Source: Bacteroidetes bacterium ADurb.Bin012
GTDB taxonomy: Bacteria; Bacteroidota; Bacteroidia; Bacteroidales; TTA-H9
Direction of reading: 5' to 3'
DNA: 39,537 nucleotides
Assembly: GCA_002071415.1 (NCBI GenBank)
Contig: MWFC01000018.1
Coordinates: 1-39,537 of the forward strand
The notes below the pieces were generated by a model. It ran no database searches. It saw only the letters and a list, made by a program, of their open reading frames with translations, and was not told the DNA's origin. The translations under genes and the position numbers were made by a program. Below are positions 1 to 8,237 of the stretch, in pieces (position 1 is the stretch's first letter; the number at the start of each line of letters is the position of its first letter).

Positions 1-1466
1 CGCAATTCGCAGATTTTAGGGATAAGAATGGAGCGGTTGTAAAGGTCTTCGGTTTCGTTGTAGAGAATTTTAAGTCTGACCAGTGCTCGCTGCAGGCGAA
101 TATTCGAGCGCACTATGCCCACATAGCTGCTCATGATGCTTTGGAGTTCGCGAATAGTTTGGGTAATGAGGATCATTTCTTCGTTCAAGACCATTCCTTC
201 GGCGTTCCAGTCGGGGATATCATCGCAAAAGGGGACTTTTTCGATGAAGGGGATAGAATCGATAGCAGCACGGTGGGAGAAGACGAGGGCTTCGAGCAAA
301 CTATTCGAGGCCAGTCGGTTAGCACCGTGTAATCCAGTTCTGGCACATTCTCCGGCGGCATAGAGATGATTAATTGTAGAGCGTCCCCATTTGTCGGTTT
401 TGATTCCACCGCAGAGGTAATGCGCTGCCGGGGCAACGGGAATCATAGTATGCGTGATGTCTATGCCAATACTAAGACATTTGGCATAAATAGTAGGGAA
501 ATGATTCATCAGATCGTCCTTGGGCAAATGACGGCAATCGAGGTAAACATATTCTTCGCCATGAATTTTCATTTCGTTATCAATGGCTCTGGCCACGATA
601 TCGCGAGGAGCCAATGGGCCCCGAGGATCATATTTATACATGAATGCTTCACCCTTATGGTTTCGCAATTCGGCACCAAAGCCCCTCAAGGCTTCCGAAA
701 TGAGGAAGGCAGGTCGCTCAGGTGGATTAAACAGGGCGGTAGGATGAAACTGAATAAATTCCATATCTTCGATAACCCCTTTTGCCCGATAGACCATGGC
801 TATACCATCACCCGTTGCAACCGGAGGATTGGTCGTAGTGCTGTAAACATTGCCGGCTCCTCCTGTGGCTAACATTGTTACTTTGGCCAAAACCGTTTTA
901 ATTTCGTTGTTTTCCTTATCGAGTACATAAGCTCCATAACATTCAATAGTAGCTGTACGCCTTGTTACTTCCTGTCCAAGATGATGCTGGGTAAGTAAAT
1001 CGATGGCAAAATGATTTTCCCAGATTGTAATATTTGGATTTTCGCTTACTCGTTGTAGCAGTGTTTTTTCGATTTCGAGTCCGGTTTGGTCTTGATGATG
1101 AAGAACGCGGTTTTCGGAATGTCCACCTTCACGTCCCAAGTCGAAGCGCCCAGCTTCAGTTCGGTCGAAGTTTACCCCCCATTCCATCAATTCTTTTATT
1201 CTATCTCGCGATTCAGTGATGGTTATACGCACTATTTCAGGGTCATTCAATTCGTCTCCTGCTATCATGGTATCACGAATATGTTTTTCGTAAGTGTCAG
1301 GAGTATACATTACTGTCGCTATGCCACCTTGAGCGTAGCGGGTTGCAGCTTCATCGGCACAGCTTTTCGTAACGACCAGTACTTTCCCATGTTGTGCAAC
1401 CTTCAGGGCGAAGCTTAATCCTGCAATCCCAGAACCAATCACTAAAAAATCAGTATGTACACGCAT
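1..1466 (-). CDS. nadB: L-aspartate oxidase (NadB), 3' end cut by window edge
   Basis: Flavoprotein that oxidises L-aspartate to iminoaspartate, the first step of NAD biosynthesis, in the cytosol. The reverse-strand frame is open from ATG at 1464-1466 to base 1 (about 488 codons), so roughly the last 30-50 residues are missing. Visible marks: N-terminal FAD-binding VIGSGIAGLSFAL, the AQGGIATV segment, FIQFHPTAL of the succinate dehydrogenase/fumarate reductase/aspartate oxidase family, a central RGFGAELRN-type stretch, and GLHGANRLASNSLLEALVF near the C-terminal FAD region. The LASNSLLE block and the missing iron-sulfur partner subunit favour NadB over SdhA/FrdA. No nadA or nadC is visible, as they would lie outside the window. 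A TAAATTTG box at 1481-1488 on the reverse strand lies just upstream, without a clear -33 element. Confidence 0.93.
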   Translation of the reverse strand, partial: MRVHTDFLVIGSGIAGLSFALKVAQHGKVLVVTKSCADEAATRYAQGGIATVMYTPDTYEKHIRDTMIAGDELNDPEIVRITITESRDRIKELMEWGVNFDRTEAGRFDLGREGGHSENRVLHHQDQTGLEIEKTLLQRVSENPNITIWENHFAIDLLTQHHLGQEVTRRTATIECYGAYVLDKENNEIKTVLAKVTMLATGGAGNVYSTTTNPPVATGDGIAMVYRAKGVIEDMEFIQFHPTALFNPPERPAFLISEALRGFGAELRNHKGEAFMYKYDPRGPLAPRDIVARAIDNEMKIHGEEYVYLDCRHLPKDDLMNHFPTIYAKCLSIGIDITHTMIPVAPAAHYLCGGIKTDKWGRSTINHLYAAGECARTGLHGANRLASNSLLEALVFSHRAAIDSIPFIEKVPFCDDIPDWNAEGMVLNEEMILITQTIRELQSIMSSYVGIVRSNIRLQRALVRLKILYNETEDLYNRSILIPKICEL

Positions 1467-1862
1467 GATGATATTTTTCGCAAATTTACTTAATTTAAAC
1501 TTGAACATGGTTTAATTTTCATAACTACCTTGTACATTAAAGTCCTTTATTTCTCTTTGGATACCACAAATTGACAACTAATACTAACTCACTGTGTGAT
1601 TTGGAATTTGGTATATTGTTAGTTGTAAATTGAAAACTTTAAACTGTTGATAACTGCTAACTGAAAGCAAATAAACTGCCATTCATTTTTATTTTTAAGA
1701 GGAAACAATGATTGCTTGATTTTGAGCGTTTATAAATTCGTTTAACTTTGCAGGGAGTTTTGAAGAAAGCGTTCATGCATATAATTCAAAATTCCTTGAT
1801 AAGATTGGATTTTGTTATACATATAAATAAGTTGGAAAATAATTGAAAAAACAGCTATTTTC
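1467..1862. other. Intergenic region between divergent nadB and DUF4153 gene
   Basis: About 396 bases without a convincing gene. It holds a reverse-strand TAAATTTG box (1481-1488) just upstream of nadB, a forward promoter at 1721-1750, and low-complexity AT-rich text around 1560-1670 of the TTAGTTGTAAATTGAAAAC kind. No stable hairpin was found. Confidence 0.6.
1721..1750 (+). promoter_or_regulatory. Bacteroidota-type promoter for the DUF4153 gene
   Basis: TTTG at 1721-1724, an 18-nt spacer, then TAACTTTG at 1743-1750, which fits the TTTG / TAnnTTTG consensus known for Bacteroides-type sigma factors. The expected transcription start is near 1757, giving a leader of about 105 nt before the ATG at 1863. 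Confidence 0.6.
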
Positions 1863-3107
1863 ATGAAACAAGAGATTATTGATAATATAAATAATCCTGA
1901 AAATTTAGAAAAATTATATCGGAACAATAAACAAGCCTTCATTAAATCATTTGAAGAGATTTCAGATGATTATAATTCAGATTTGGTCAGGTTTTGGAAA
2001 ATTCGATTAGCTTCTGAGAAAGAGCCTGCGTTTAAGGGTTTTTTAAAATCTGATTTATTAGTCGTTATATCCCTTTCACTTATTACGGGGTTATTAGTTA
2101 AGTTGCCCGAAATTTTTTCTCAAATACAAAGTGAGTTCTTTTATACCCGAGATTTGGCCATAATTGTATTCAATGGATTAATTCTTTATACATTTTGGCA
2201 AAACCGGCTTTTTAAGGGAAAACCACTTCTTATCTATAGTTCTATTATAGTTTTATTAACTTTATTTGTAAATTTTTTACCAAATACCCAGAGCGATTCT
2301 GTGATGCTTTCAATGATTCATGTTCCATTGTTTTTATGGTGTTTATTCGGTCTGTCATTCGTATCATTTGATTACAAAAACATCCAAAGACGGATTGAAT
2401 TTATTCGTTTTAATGGAGAACTCATAATCATGACTGGTTTAATCTTAATTGCCGGCGGGCTGCTTACCGTGATAACCATACAATTATTCTCAGTAATAAA
2501 AATAAATATTGAAAACTTTTATCTACATTATATCGCTGTTTTTGGAAGTGTTGCTGCTCCTATAGTTTCAAGCTATTTAATCAAATTATATCCAAATCTT
2601 ACCAACAGGATTGCACCTGTGATTGCAAGGGTATTTTCACCCTTGGTTTTGATTACGCTTGCGGTTTATTTGGTTTCGTTAATTTTCTCAAAAAATAAAA
2701 TATTAGAGGATAGAGATTTGTTGATATTATTGAATATAATGCTTCTTGCTGTAATGGCTATTATTGTTTTTTCCGTGTCGGAACTCGATAAATCAAAAGA
2801 AAAAAATATTAATGTTCTTATATTGATTTTATTAGCCGCTTTGGCTATTGTAGTAAATTCCATCGCTTTAATTGCTATTATTTCAAGAGTAACTATGGGA
2901 TTAACACCCAATAGAACTGTTGTATTGATTTCAAATATCTTGATTTTTATTAACTTAATATTAATTACAAAAAATCTCTTTGAATCATATATTAAAAACG
3001 AACCATTAGATTCGGTCGAAAGCACTGTTGCCAAGTATTTGAATATTTATTTTTATTGGACGATTATCGTAATATTTGTTTTGCCTTTTGTATTTGGATT
3101 AAAATAA
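1863..3107 (+). CDS. DUF4153 family multi-pass membrane protein
   Basis: 414 residues. The N-terminal ~60 residues are hydrophilic (MKQEIIDNINNPENLEKLYR...), followed by about ten to twelve hydrophobic segments to the C-terminus, which ends in a Phe/Pro-rich helix and FGLK. The order of segments, the FYTRDLAIIVF and VFSPLVLITLAVYLV blocks, and the length match what I recall of Bacteroidota DUF4153 proteins. Function is unknown; it would sit in the inner membrane. It stands alone, with its own promoter at 1721-1750, and is followed by decayed transposon sequence rather than an operon partner. The gene is markedly AT-rich even for this window, partly because of Ile/Leu/Phe/Asn codons. Start chosen at the first ATG; no clear Shine-Dalgarno. 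Family assignment is from memory of the sequence pattern. Confidence 0.75.
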   Translation: MKQEIIDNINNPENLEKLYRNNKQAFIKSFEEISDDYNSDLVRFWKIRLASEKEPAFKGFLKSDLLVVISLSLITGLLVKLPEIFSQIQSEFFYTRDLAIIVFNGLILYTFWQNRLFKGKPLLIYSSIIVLLTLFVNFLPNTQSDSVMLSMIHVPLFLWCLFGLSFVSFDYKNIQRRIEFIRFNGELIIMTGLILIAGGLLTVITIQLFSVIKINIENFYLHYIAVFGSVAAPIVSSYLIKLYPNLTNRIAPVIARVFSPLVLITLAVYLVSLIFSKNKILEDRDLLILLNIMLLAVMAIIVFSVSELDKSKEKNINVLILILLAALAIVVNSIALIAIISRVTMGLTPNRTVVLISNILIFINLILITKNLFESYIKNEPLDSVESTVAKYLNIYFYWTIIVIFVLPFVFGLK

Positions 3108-3280
3108 GTAACATTTGCTAACCTTGGCTTTCACAACATTTAGAGTCAAAGTAATAAACTATGCTTCGTTCTTGATTGCAAGGCTTGTGCACGGATGAAG
3201 GAAGAATGTCCACGGTGTCTGCATGTTCGCATAGCCTCTTCAGTTTGCGTTTAAGGTCAGAACTCCTGATTCGGTGTTAA

Positions 3281-3478
3281 TCAGGTTGTCGCAGTTTTGA
3301 AGACAAGTGTCATATTTGTACCGGGGAAAATGGTTTGTGTGTTGTTCAATAACTCACAGACTTTTTGAACTGCCAGGTTATCTTTTTTTGTTGCCAGAGA
3401 ATAAAGTTTAACGGTTAGAGTTTTATTTACTTCATCGGGAATCAAATCTGCTTTCGAAAATATTACACTCTTTACCAG
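3281..3478 (-). pseudogene. C-terminal fragment of a transposase-like protein
   Basis: A 65-codon open stretch without a start codon, bounded upstream by a stop at 3479-3481 and ending in TGA at 3281-3283. It reads LVKSVIFSKADLIPDEVNKT, then a KLYSLATKK segment, CELLNNTQTIFPGTNMTLVF and KTATT at the end. The alternating strand, then helix with LC/CEL, then FPGT...LxF ending resembles the C-terminal tail of DDE-type transposases that are common in Bacteroidota; that match is from memory and moderate. Copy B at 30.3 kb keeps the same last codons (IFKTTT then stop) but has an in-frame stop seven codons earlier. No catalytic DDE region is left. Confidence 0.45.
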
Positions 3479-3530
3479 TTAAAACCTAACAGGTTTCCAA
3501 AACCTGTTATGTTTGGACAAGACCCTATAT

Positions 3531-3580
3531 ATTCTTGACGTCTTAGCGAGAAAAATATTGCACACGGAGGCGTCAAGAAT
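3531..3580. repeat. 10-bp inverted repeat, ATTCTTGACG / CGTCAAGAAT
   Basis: Perfect arms at 3531-3540 and 3571-3580 with a 30-nt loop, inside the transposon relic. A related TTCTTGATG follows at 3592-3600. No U-tract, so a terminator is unlikely; it may be the end of a small nested element. Confidence 0.4.
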
Positions 3581-3780
3581 TAAATTAATTTTTCTTGATG
3601 TCGCTACAATCTGTCAGGTTAACCTATCTAAAAATTTTTGCCAGAAAATACGCCCAATTGAAATTCGGGGTTAATTTTGTCCCGTCATAACTAACGGGAG
3701 TGATATGCAATTATAGGATCAGAAGTTCTGAGATTGATAAATAAATAGTTGCAATAAAATAGATGGGATGACAGCATCAA

Positions 3781-3804
3781 AAAAGGCAGCTGTGGCTGCC
3801 TTTT
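3781..3804 (-). terminator. Rho-independent terminator of pgk
   Basis: Perfect 10-bp stem AAAAGGCAGC (3781-3790) / GCTGCCTTTT (3795-3804) with a TGTG loop, 26 bases past the pgk stop codon. On the reverse strand the stem is followed by a run of six T, giving a standard intrinsic terminator. Confidence 0.85.
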
Positions 3805-3830
3805 ATAGATGGAAGATTGAAAGGATGAAA

Positions 3831-5021
3831 TTATTCATCCACGAATTTTACCCCAGGGAGTTCTTTGCCTTCAATATATTCGAGCATGGCACCACCGCCA
3901 GTGGAAACATAACTTACCCTATCGGCCAGTTGATATTTATTGATCGCAGCTACTGAATCGCCTCCACCCACTAAGGAAAAAGCGCCCTTGGCAGTAGCCT
4001 CGGCAATGCACTGTGCAATAGCCACTGTGCCCGTTTCGAAATTACTCATTTCGAAAACACCCATAGGTCCATTCCAAAGCAAGGTCTTCGAATGAGTAAT
4101 CACGTCCTTGAAGAGTTCGATCGTCTTGGGACCAATGTCGAGGCCCATCCATCCGTCAGGAATTTCATCGGCTTTGCAAACCTTACGATTGGCCTCATTA
4201 TCGAATTTATCGGCAATTACTATATCCACCGGAAGAAAAATCTTTATACCTAATTGTTTTGCCTTTTCAAGAGTTTCGAGGGCAAGAGAAATCAGTTCAT
4301 CTTCGACAAGTGAATTTCCTACCTTGCCTCCCTGAGCCTTGATAAAGGTGTATATCATTCCTCCGCCAATAATCAAGTTATCGACCCTTTTCATCAGATT
4401 GCGAATTATGTCGATTTTTCCCGAGACTTTGGCTCCACCTAAAATGGCAGTAAATGGATGTTCGGCTTCTTCGAGAACCTTTTTCAGAGCGGCCAGTTCG
4501 TTCCCCATCACATAACCGAACATTTTTGCTTGTGGGAAGAATTTGGCAATAACAGCCGTAGAAGCATGCGCCCGATGGGCTGCACCAAAAGCATCGTTCA
4601 CGTAAACATCACCCAATCGAGCTAATTTTCTGGCAAATTCTTCGTCTCCTTTTTCTTCTTCCTTGTAAAAACGTAGATTCTCTAAAAGTAAAATTTCGCC
4701 AGGTTTCAATTCTAATGCCATCTTTAACGCATCCTCTCCAACACAATCGGGAGCAAATTTCACCTCTACACCCGTAACCTTTCTCAAGTAAGGCAGCAAA
4801 TGCCTGAGGCTATATTTATCTGATGGTCCATCCTTTGGCCTGCCCAAATGCGACATCAAAATCACGCAACCTCCATCATTCAGAATTTTTCGAATCGTAG
4901 GTAATGTAACATCGATTCGGGTGGTATCGGCAATTTGAAATTTATCATCCAGCGGAACATTAAAATCGACTCGCATAAGGGCCCGCTTATTCTTGAAATT
5001 AAAATCATCTATGGTCTTCAT
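3831..5021 (-). CDS. pgk: Phosphoglycerate kinase
   Basis: Glycolytic enzyme that transfers phosphate from 1,3-bisphosphoglycerate to ADP, giving 3-phosphoglycerate and ATP, in the cytosol. 396 residues, the normal bacterial length. The PGK signature [11 protein letters not shown] lies at residues 15-25. Further marks are HLGRPKDGP (3-phosphoglycerate side), [10 protein letters not shown], the nucleotide-domain [10 protein letters not shown], and VGGGDSVAA near residues 351-358 followed by [19 protein letters not shown] at the C-terminus. Single-gene unit: a TATCTTTG -7 box lies 26 bases before the ATG, and an intrinsic terminator follows the stop. tpiA of the same pathway is elsewhere in this window (27.1-27.9 kb), not in an operon with it. 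Confidence 0.98.
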   Translation of the reverse strand: MKTIDDFNFKNKRALMRVDFNVPLDDKFQIADTTRIDVTLPTIRKILNDGGCVILMSHLGRPKDGPSDKYSLRHLLPYLRKVTGVEVKFAPDCVGEDALKMALELKPGEILLLENLRFYKEEEKGDEEFARKLARLGDVYVNDAFGAAHRAHASTAVIAKFFPQAKMFGYVMGNELAALKKVLEEAEHPFTAILGGAKVSGKIDIIRNLMKRVDNLIIGGGMIYTFIKAQGGKVGNSLVEDELISLALETLEKAKQLGIKIFLPVDIVIADKFDNEANRKVCKADEIPDGWMGLDIGPKTIELFKDVITHSKTLLWNGPMGVFEMSNFETGTVAIAQCIAEATAKGAFSLVGGGDSVAAINKYQLADRVSYVSTGGGAMLEYIEGKELPGVKFVDE

Positions 5022-5047
5022 ATAGTAATATTTTTAAAATTAGGCCA

Positions 5048-5055
5048 CAAAGATA
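5048..5055 (-). promoter_or_regulatory. -7 box of the pgk promoter
   Basis: TATCTTTG on the reverse strand, a perfect TAnnTTTG match, 26 bases upstream of the pgk ATG. An ATTG lies about 16 nt further upstream as a possible weak -33 element. Confidence 0.55.
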
Positions 5056-5185
5056 AGATTTTTAGAGCATTCAATTGTTGTTGAATATATGCAGGCCGGT
5101 GCCTTCTATGACCACTTCGAGCTGGTTTTCAGAAATTGTTCTCATCACCTTCCGGCAGAATTAATATTGTATTGTCTGCATTAAT

Positions 5186-5220
5186 TATCGAAAAGGAAAG
5201 ATGAAGAAGAATTTTCGATA
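5186..5220 (-). terminator. Inverted repeat downstream of the S9A peptidase gene
   Basis: Perfect 9-bp arms TATCGAAAA (5186-5194) and TTTTCGATA (5212-5220) with a 17-nt loop, starting 8 bases beyond the stop codon at 5228. The reverse-strand tail is AT-rich (ATTAATGC) rather than a clean T-run, so it is a weak terminator candidate. Confidence 0.4.
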
Positions 5221-5227
5221 CTTTTTA

Positions 5228-7381
5228 TTATTGTGCTGTCAAGGCTCTGAGCAGGAACACCCATTCGAAGGCAACTTCTTTAAGAGCATCATATCTGCCG
5301 GTAGCCCCTCCATGACCTGATTCCATGTTGGTTTTCAGAAGTATAATATTATCGCCGGTGTTGTTGGCTCTGAGTTTTGCTACCCATTTGGCAGGCTCAT
5401 GATAACGAACTTGAGAATCATTGAGTCCAGCGGTAGCCAGAATAGGCGGGTAATTAGCCGGTTTTATATTATCGTAAGGAGAATACGATAAAATGTAGTT
5501 ATAATCTTTCTTTTTATTGGGATTTCCCCATTGTTCATATTCCTGAGTGGTCAAGGGTAAGGTTTTATCGAGCATGGTATTGATTACATCGACAAAAGGT
5601 ACATCGGCAACGACTGCGCCAAAGAGGTCGGGTTGCAGATTGAGCGCAGCGGCTACCAATAGTCCACCAGCACTTCCTCCCATGATACCGAGTTTTTTAG
5701 GTTGGGAATATTTTTTATCGATAAGAAATTGTGCACAGGCAACAAAATCGGTAAACGAATTCTTCTTTTTCATCAATTTTCCATCTTCGTACCATTGTTC
5801 GCCCATCTCACTTCCTCCACGCACCTGAGCAATCGCATACACAAATCCCCTATCCACCAGACTGAAAACTGAGGTACGGAACCATGCATCGGTGCTGTAA
5901 CCATAAGCTCCATAACCATACAACAAGGCAGGATTCGACCCATTCAATTCGAGTCCCTTCCTGTATAAAATGGCCATGGGCACATCTGTACCGTCAGAAG
6001 CTTTGGCAAATCTACGTTCCACTGCATACTTATCAGGATCAAAACCTGAAGGAATTTCCTGAACCTTGAGCGTTTGCACGCTATGGCTATCCATATCGAT
6101 TTGGTATATGGTGGTCGGTCGATTGAGCGATGAATAGGAATACCTGAATACCTTCTGGCTGTACTCAGGATTCGTATAAGTGGAAACCACATAAACCGGT
6201 TCGGGGAAAGCCACATTATGAAACTTGCTTCCGTCCAGATCGTAAATTCTCAATCCCGTCAATCCATTGCTGCGTGTCTGTATTACCAGATGATTCTCGA
6301 AGACCTCATAATTCTCTATCTTTACCTTTTCATCGTGAGGAAAGATAACTTTCCATTGTTTCGGATTGGAGTTTTTGCCGAAAGGTGTTAGATAAACCAT
6401 TCCATTTTTACTTTCGGGAGATTTGTAATAGACATAGAACCCTAAATTTTTATGATGTTCCACACCATACATGACATCCTTTTTTCGTGGCAAAAAAATC
6501 TGGAAATTCCCGTCGGGTTGATCGGATTCGAGCATTCTTACCTCAGAAGTTGTAAAGCTAGCCGATTCAATCAATATATAATCGTTTGACAAGGTTTTGG
6601 ATACGGAAACATTCAGCAATTCGTCATCTTCCTCGAAAACAGGAGTATCTTCGGCGAGAGTTCCTGCAATATGGCGTAAAACCTTATATGGGCGGAGGGA
6701 TTCATTTCCAATGGTATAGAATAATGTTTTACTATCGGCTGCCCAAGTAAAGGACTGAACATTTTCGATCTGCTCGGGTAAATCTTCTCCACTTCTTAGA
6801 TCTCTTATCTTAAGGGTAAATTCGGCAAACGAACCGGTTGTGTTATAGGAATAAGCGGCAAAATTATTGTCAGGGCTCACTTCATAATCACTAAAAATAA
6901 AAGCTGGCTGGCTCTCGGCCATGGCATTTACGTCGAAAATTAGCTCTTCTTCTGCTTGTGGAGTCATTTTTTGACGATAATACAAGGGATATTGCTTTCC
7001 TTTAAGCGTACGCGTAAAGTAATAATAACCGTTGTCAGGAATTTTTACGCTCATATCTTCTTCTTTGATACGCGATTTTATTTCATTGAAGATTTCTTCC
7101 TGGAGAGGTTCAGTTTCTTGCATAACCAGTTTGCAATATTCATTTTCGGCGTTCAGGTAAGCAATCACCTCGGGATTATTGCGGTCTTTCAGCCAGAAAT
7201 AAGGATCGATTCGTGTATTTCCAAACTCACGAAATTCTACAGGGCGCGAAGCGGCTATAGGCGGTGCAGGATAAAGATATTGCTTCAAAGGACGCAAATT
7301 TTGCTGAGCGTCGAGTTGTAAGTGTGTCATAAAGATGAATGTAAATAAAATAGTGGTGAATGGATAATGAAATGTTTTCAT
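5228..7381 (-). CDS. Secreted S9A-family prolyl oligopeptidase / oligopeptidase B-like
   Basis: Serine peptidase that cuts short peptides, with an N-terminal seven-bladed propeller and a C-terminal alpha/beta hydrolase domain. 717 residues from the chosen start. The first ~27 residues (MKTFHYPFTTILFTFIFMTH...) form a signal peptide, so it is periplasmic or exported, unlike cytosolic E. coli PtrB. The catalytic triad is readable: Ser570 in GGSAGGLLVA, Asp655 in LNDSQV, His690 in SGHGGATGRYD. The GSAGG and YGYGAYGYS blocks point to the oligopeptidase B/S9A group rather than DPP-IV. An in-frame GTG at 7427-7429 is open upstream, but the promoter -7 box lies directly upstream of it and the expected transcription start falls inside that extension, so the ATG at 7379-7381 is preferred. 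Whether the specificity is Arg/Lys or Pro cannot be told. Confidence 0.9.
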   Translation of the reverse strand: MKTFHYPFTTILFTFIFMTHLQLDAQQNLRPLKQYLYPAPPIAASRPVEFREFGNTRIDPYFWLKDRNNPEVIAYLNAENEYCKLVMQETEPLQEEIFNEIKSRIKEEDMSVKIPDNGYYYFTRTLKGKQYPLYYRQKMTPQAEEELIFDVNAMAESQPAFIFSDYEVSPDNNFAAYSYNTTGSFAEFTLKIRDLRSGEDLPEQIENVQSFTWAADSKTLFYTIGNESLRPYKVLRHIAGTLAEDTPVFEEDDELLNVSVSKTLSNDYILIESASFTTSEVRMLESDQPDGNFQIFLPRKKDVMYGVEHHKNLGFYVYYKSPESKNGMVYLTPFGKNSNPKQWKVIFPHDEKVKIENYEVFENHLVIQTRSNGLTGLRIYDLDGSKFHNVAFPEPVYVVSTYTNPEYSQKVFRYSYSSLNRPTTIYQIDMDSHSVQTLKVQEIPSGFDPDKYAVERRFAKASDGTDVPMAILYRKGLELNGSNPALLYGYGAYGYSTDAWFRTSVFSLVDRGFVYAIAQVRGGSEMGEQWYEDGKLMKKKNSFTDFVACAQFLIDKKYSQPKKLGIMGGSAGGLLVAAALNLQPDLFGAVVADVPFVDVINTMLDKTLPLTTQEYEQWGNPNKKKDYNYILSYSPYDNIKPANYPPILATAGLNDSQVRYHEPAKWVAKLRANNTGDNIILLKTNMESGHGGATGRYDALKEVAFEWVFLLRALTAQ

Positions 7382-7429
7382 GATGAATTGAAGATTATAT
7401 GTGATGCATTGTTGCAGTGAGTTTTTCAC

Positions 7430-7459
7430 TAAAAGTATAAGGCGTCGTTCGCTTTCAAA
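7430..7459 (-). promoter_or_regulatory. Promoter of the S9A peptidase gene
   Basis: On the reverse strand TTTG (7456-7459), an 18-nt spacer, then TACTTTTA (7430-7437), one mismatch to TAnnTTTG. It directly abuts the upstream GTG codon, which argues against translation from that codon. Confidence 0.5.
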
Positions 7460-7583
7460 ATATTTTGTTGCAAAGAAACGAAAATCTATAATCTATAATA
7501 AAGTTTGCAGAGATGAATCTTCGACTTTCAAGGATGCCAAAAAGTTACACTTTCCGATTATTTTCTTATAATTTTATTGCTTA

Positions 7584-8198
7584 TCAAAATAATCCATGCA
7601 AGCTGGCATTTATTTTTTCGATGACGCTGGCAAGGTCTTCGGTATTAGAGGCAAAATCGGTATGATCTACATCTATGATGAGAAGTTTTCCGGCTTTATA
7701 TTGTGAAATCCAGTCTTCATACCGTTCATTCAATCCTTTGAGGTAATCCAGGCGTATGCTTTCCTCGTAAGGGCGGCCTCGTTTCTGAATCTGACGCACA
7801 AGAGTCGGAACGGTAGCTCTTAAATACACTAAAAGGTCAGGGGGTTGAATGAATGAAATCATCAGTTCGAAGAGGCTTTGATAATTTTGGAAGTCTCTGG
7901 TATCCATAAGCCCCATGTCATGCAGATTGGGGGCAAAAATGTAGGCATCTTCGTATATTGTTCTGTCCTGAACCACATTTTCACCCGATTTTCTAATTTC
8001 GACGATTTGACGAAAGCGGCTGTTGAGAAAATAGATTTGCAGATTGAATGACCAACGCTGCATATCTTCATAAAAACTCATCAAATAAGGGTTTGTATCT
8101 ACATTTTCGAAATGAGGTTTCCATTGAAAATGTTTTGCAAGCAATGCAGTGAGTGTACTTTTTCCCGAACCGATATTTCCTGCAATAGCTATGTGCAT
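7584..8198 (-). CDS. Deoxynucleoside kinase (dAK/dGK type)
   Basis: Salvage kinase phosphorylating deoxynucleosides with ATP; cytosolic. 204 residues, the usual size for bacterial dNKs. P-loop GNIGSGKST at residues 7-15, VQDRTIYED (the DRS-like motif that handles the substrate), and the LID-type Arg stretch IQKRGRPYEESIRLDYL. The ending LLIIDVDHTDFA fits the dNK core. It lies 39 bases downstream of the GH3-family gene on the same strand with no terminator between, so the two are probably cotranscribed. Base specificity (dA, dG or dC) cannot be read reliably. Confidence 0.9.
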   Translation of the reverse strand: MHIAIAGNIGSGKSTLTALLAKHFQWKPHFENVDTNPYLMSFYEDMQRWSFNLQIYFLNSRFRQIVEIRKSGENVVQDRTIYEDAYIFAPNLHDMGLMDTRDFQNYQSLFELMISFIQPPDLLVYLRATVPTLVRQIQKRGRPYEESIRLDYLKGLNERYEDWISQYKAGKLLIIDVDHTDFASNTEDLASVIEKINASLHGLF

Positions 8199-8237
8199 AA
8201 GGCGAAATTTTTAATAAGATAAATTCTATAGAATGAG

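Larger units (their letters stand above)
3257..3719 (-). mobile_element. Degenerate transposable-element relic, copy A
   Basis: Two blocks at the ends of this interval recur in the same order and orientation at 30296-30606. The left block (3257-3303, 47 bp) matches 30296-30343 with scattered substitutions and one indel. The right block (3675-3719, 45 bp, starting TTTTGTCCCGTCATAACTAA) matches 30562-30606 at 42 of 45 positions. Between them both copies also share a palindrome of the AAAACCTAAC...AAAACCTGTTA type (3481-3513 and 30493-30526). The interior differs in length (463 versus 311 bp), so both are decayed. Strand follows the transposase-like fragment inside. Element boundaries and target duplications could not be fixed. 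Confidence 0.55.
3108..3830. other. Gene-poor stretch holding a decayed transposon relic
   Basis: About 720 bases with no intact gene. It contains a 65-codon reverse-strand fragment resembling a transposase C-terminus (3281-3478), the repeat-copy boundaries 3257-3303 and 3675-3719, an AACCTAACAGGTTT-type palindromic repeat at 3481-3513, a 10-bp inverted repeat at 3531-3580, and the pgk terminator at 3781-3804. Bases 3108-3256 show nothing I can assign. Confidence 0.6.

Noticed and set aside
1086..1418. 110-codon forward frame inside the nadB region
   Set aside because: It lies antisense to the well-conserved nadB frame and has no domain.
5048..5120. Possible riboswitch upstream of pgk
   Set aside because: Only about 20 bases lie between the predicted transcription start and the ATG, too short for an aptamer.
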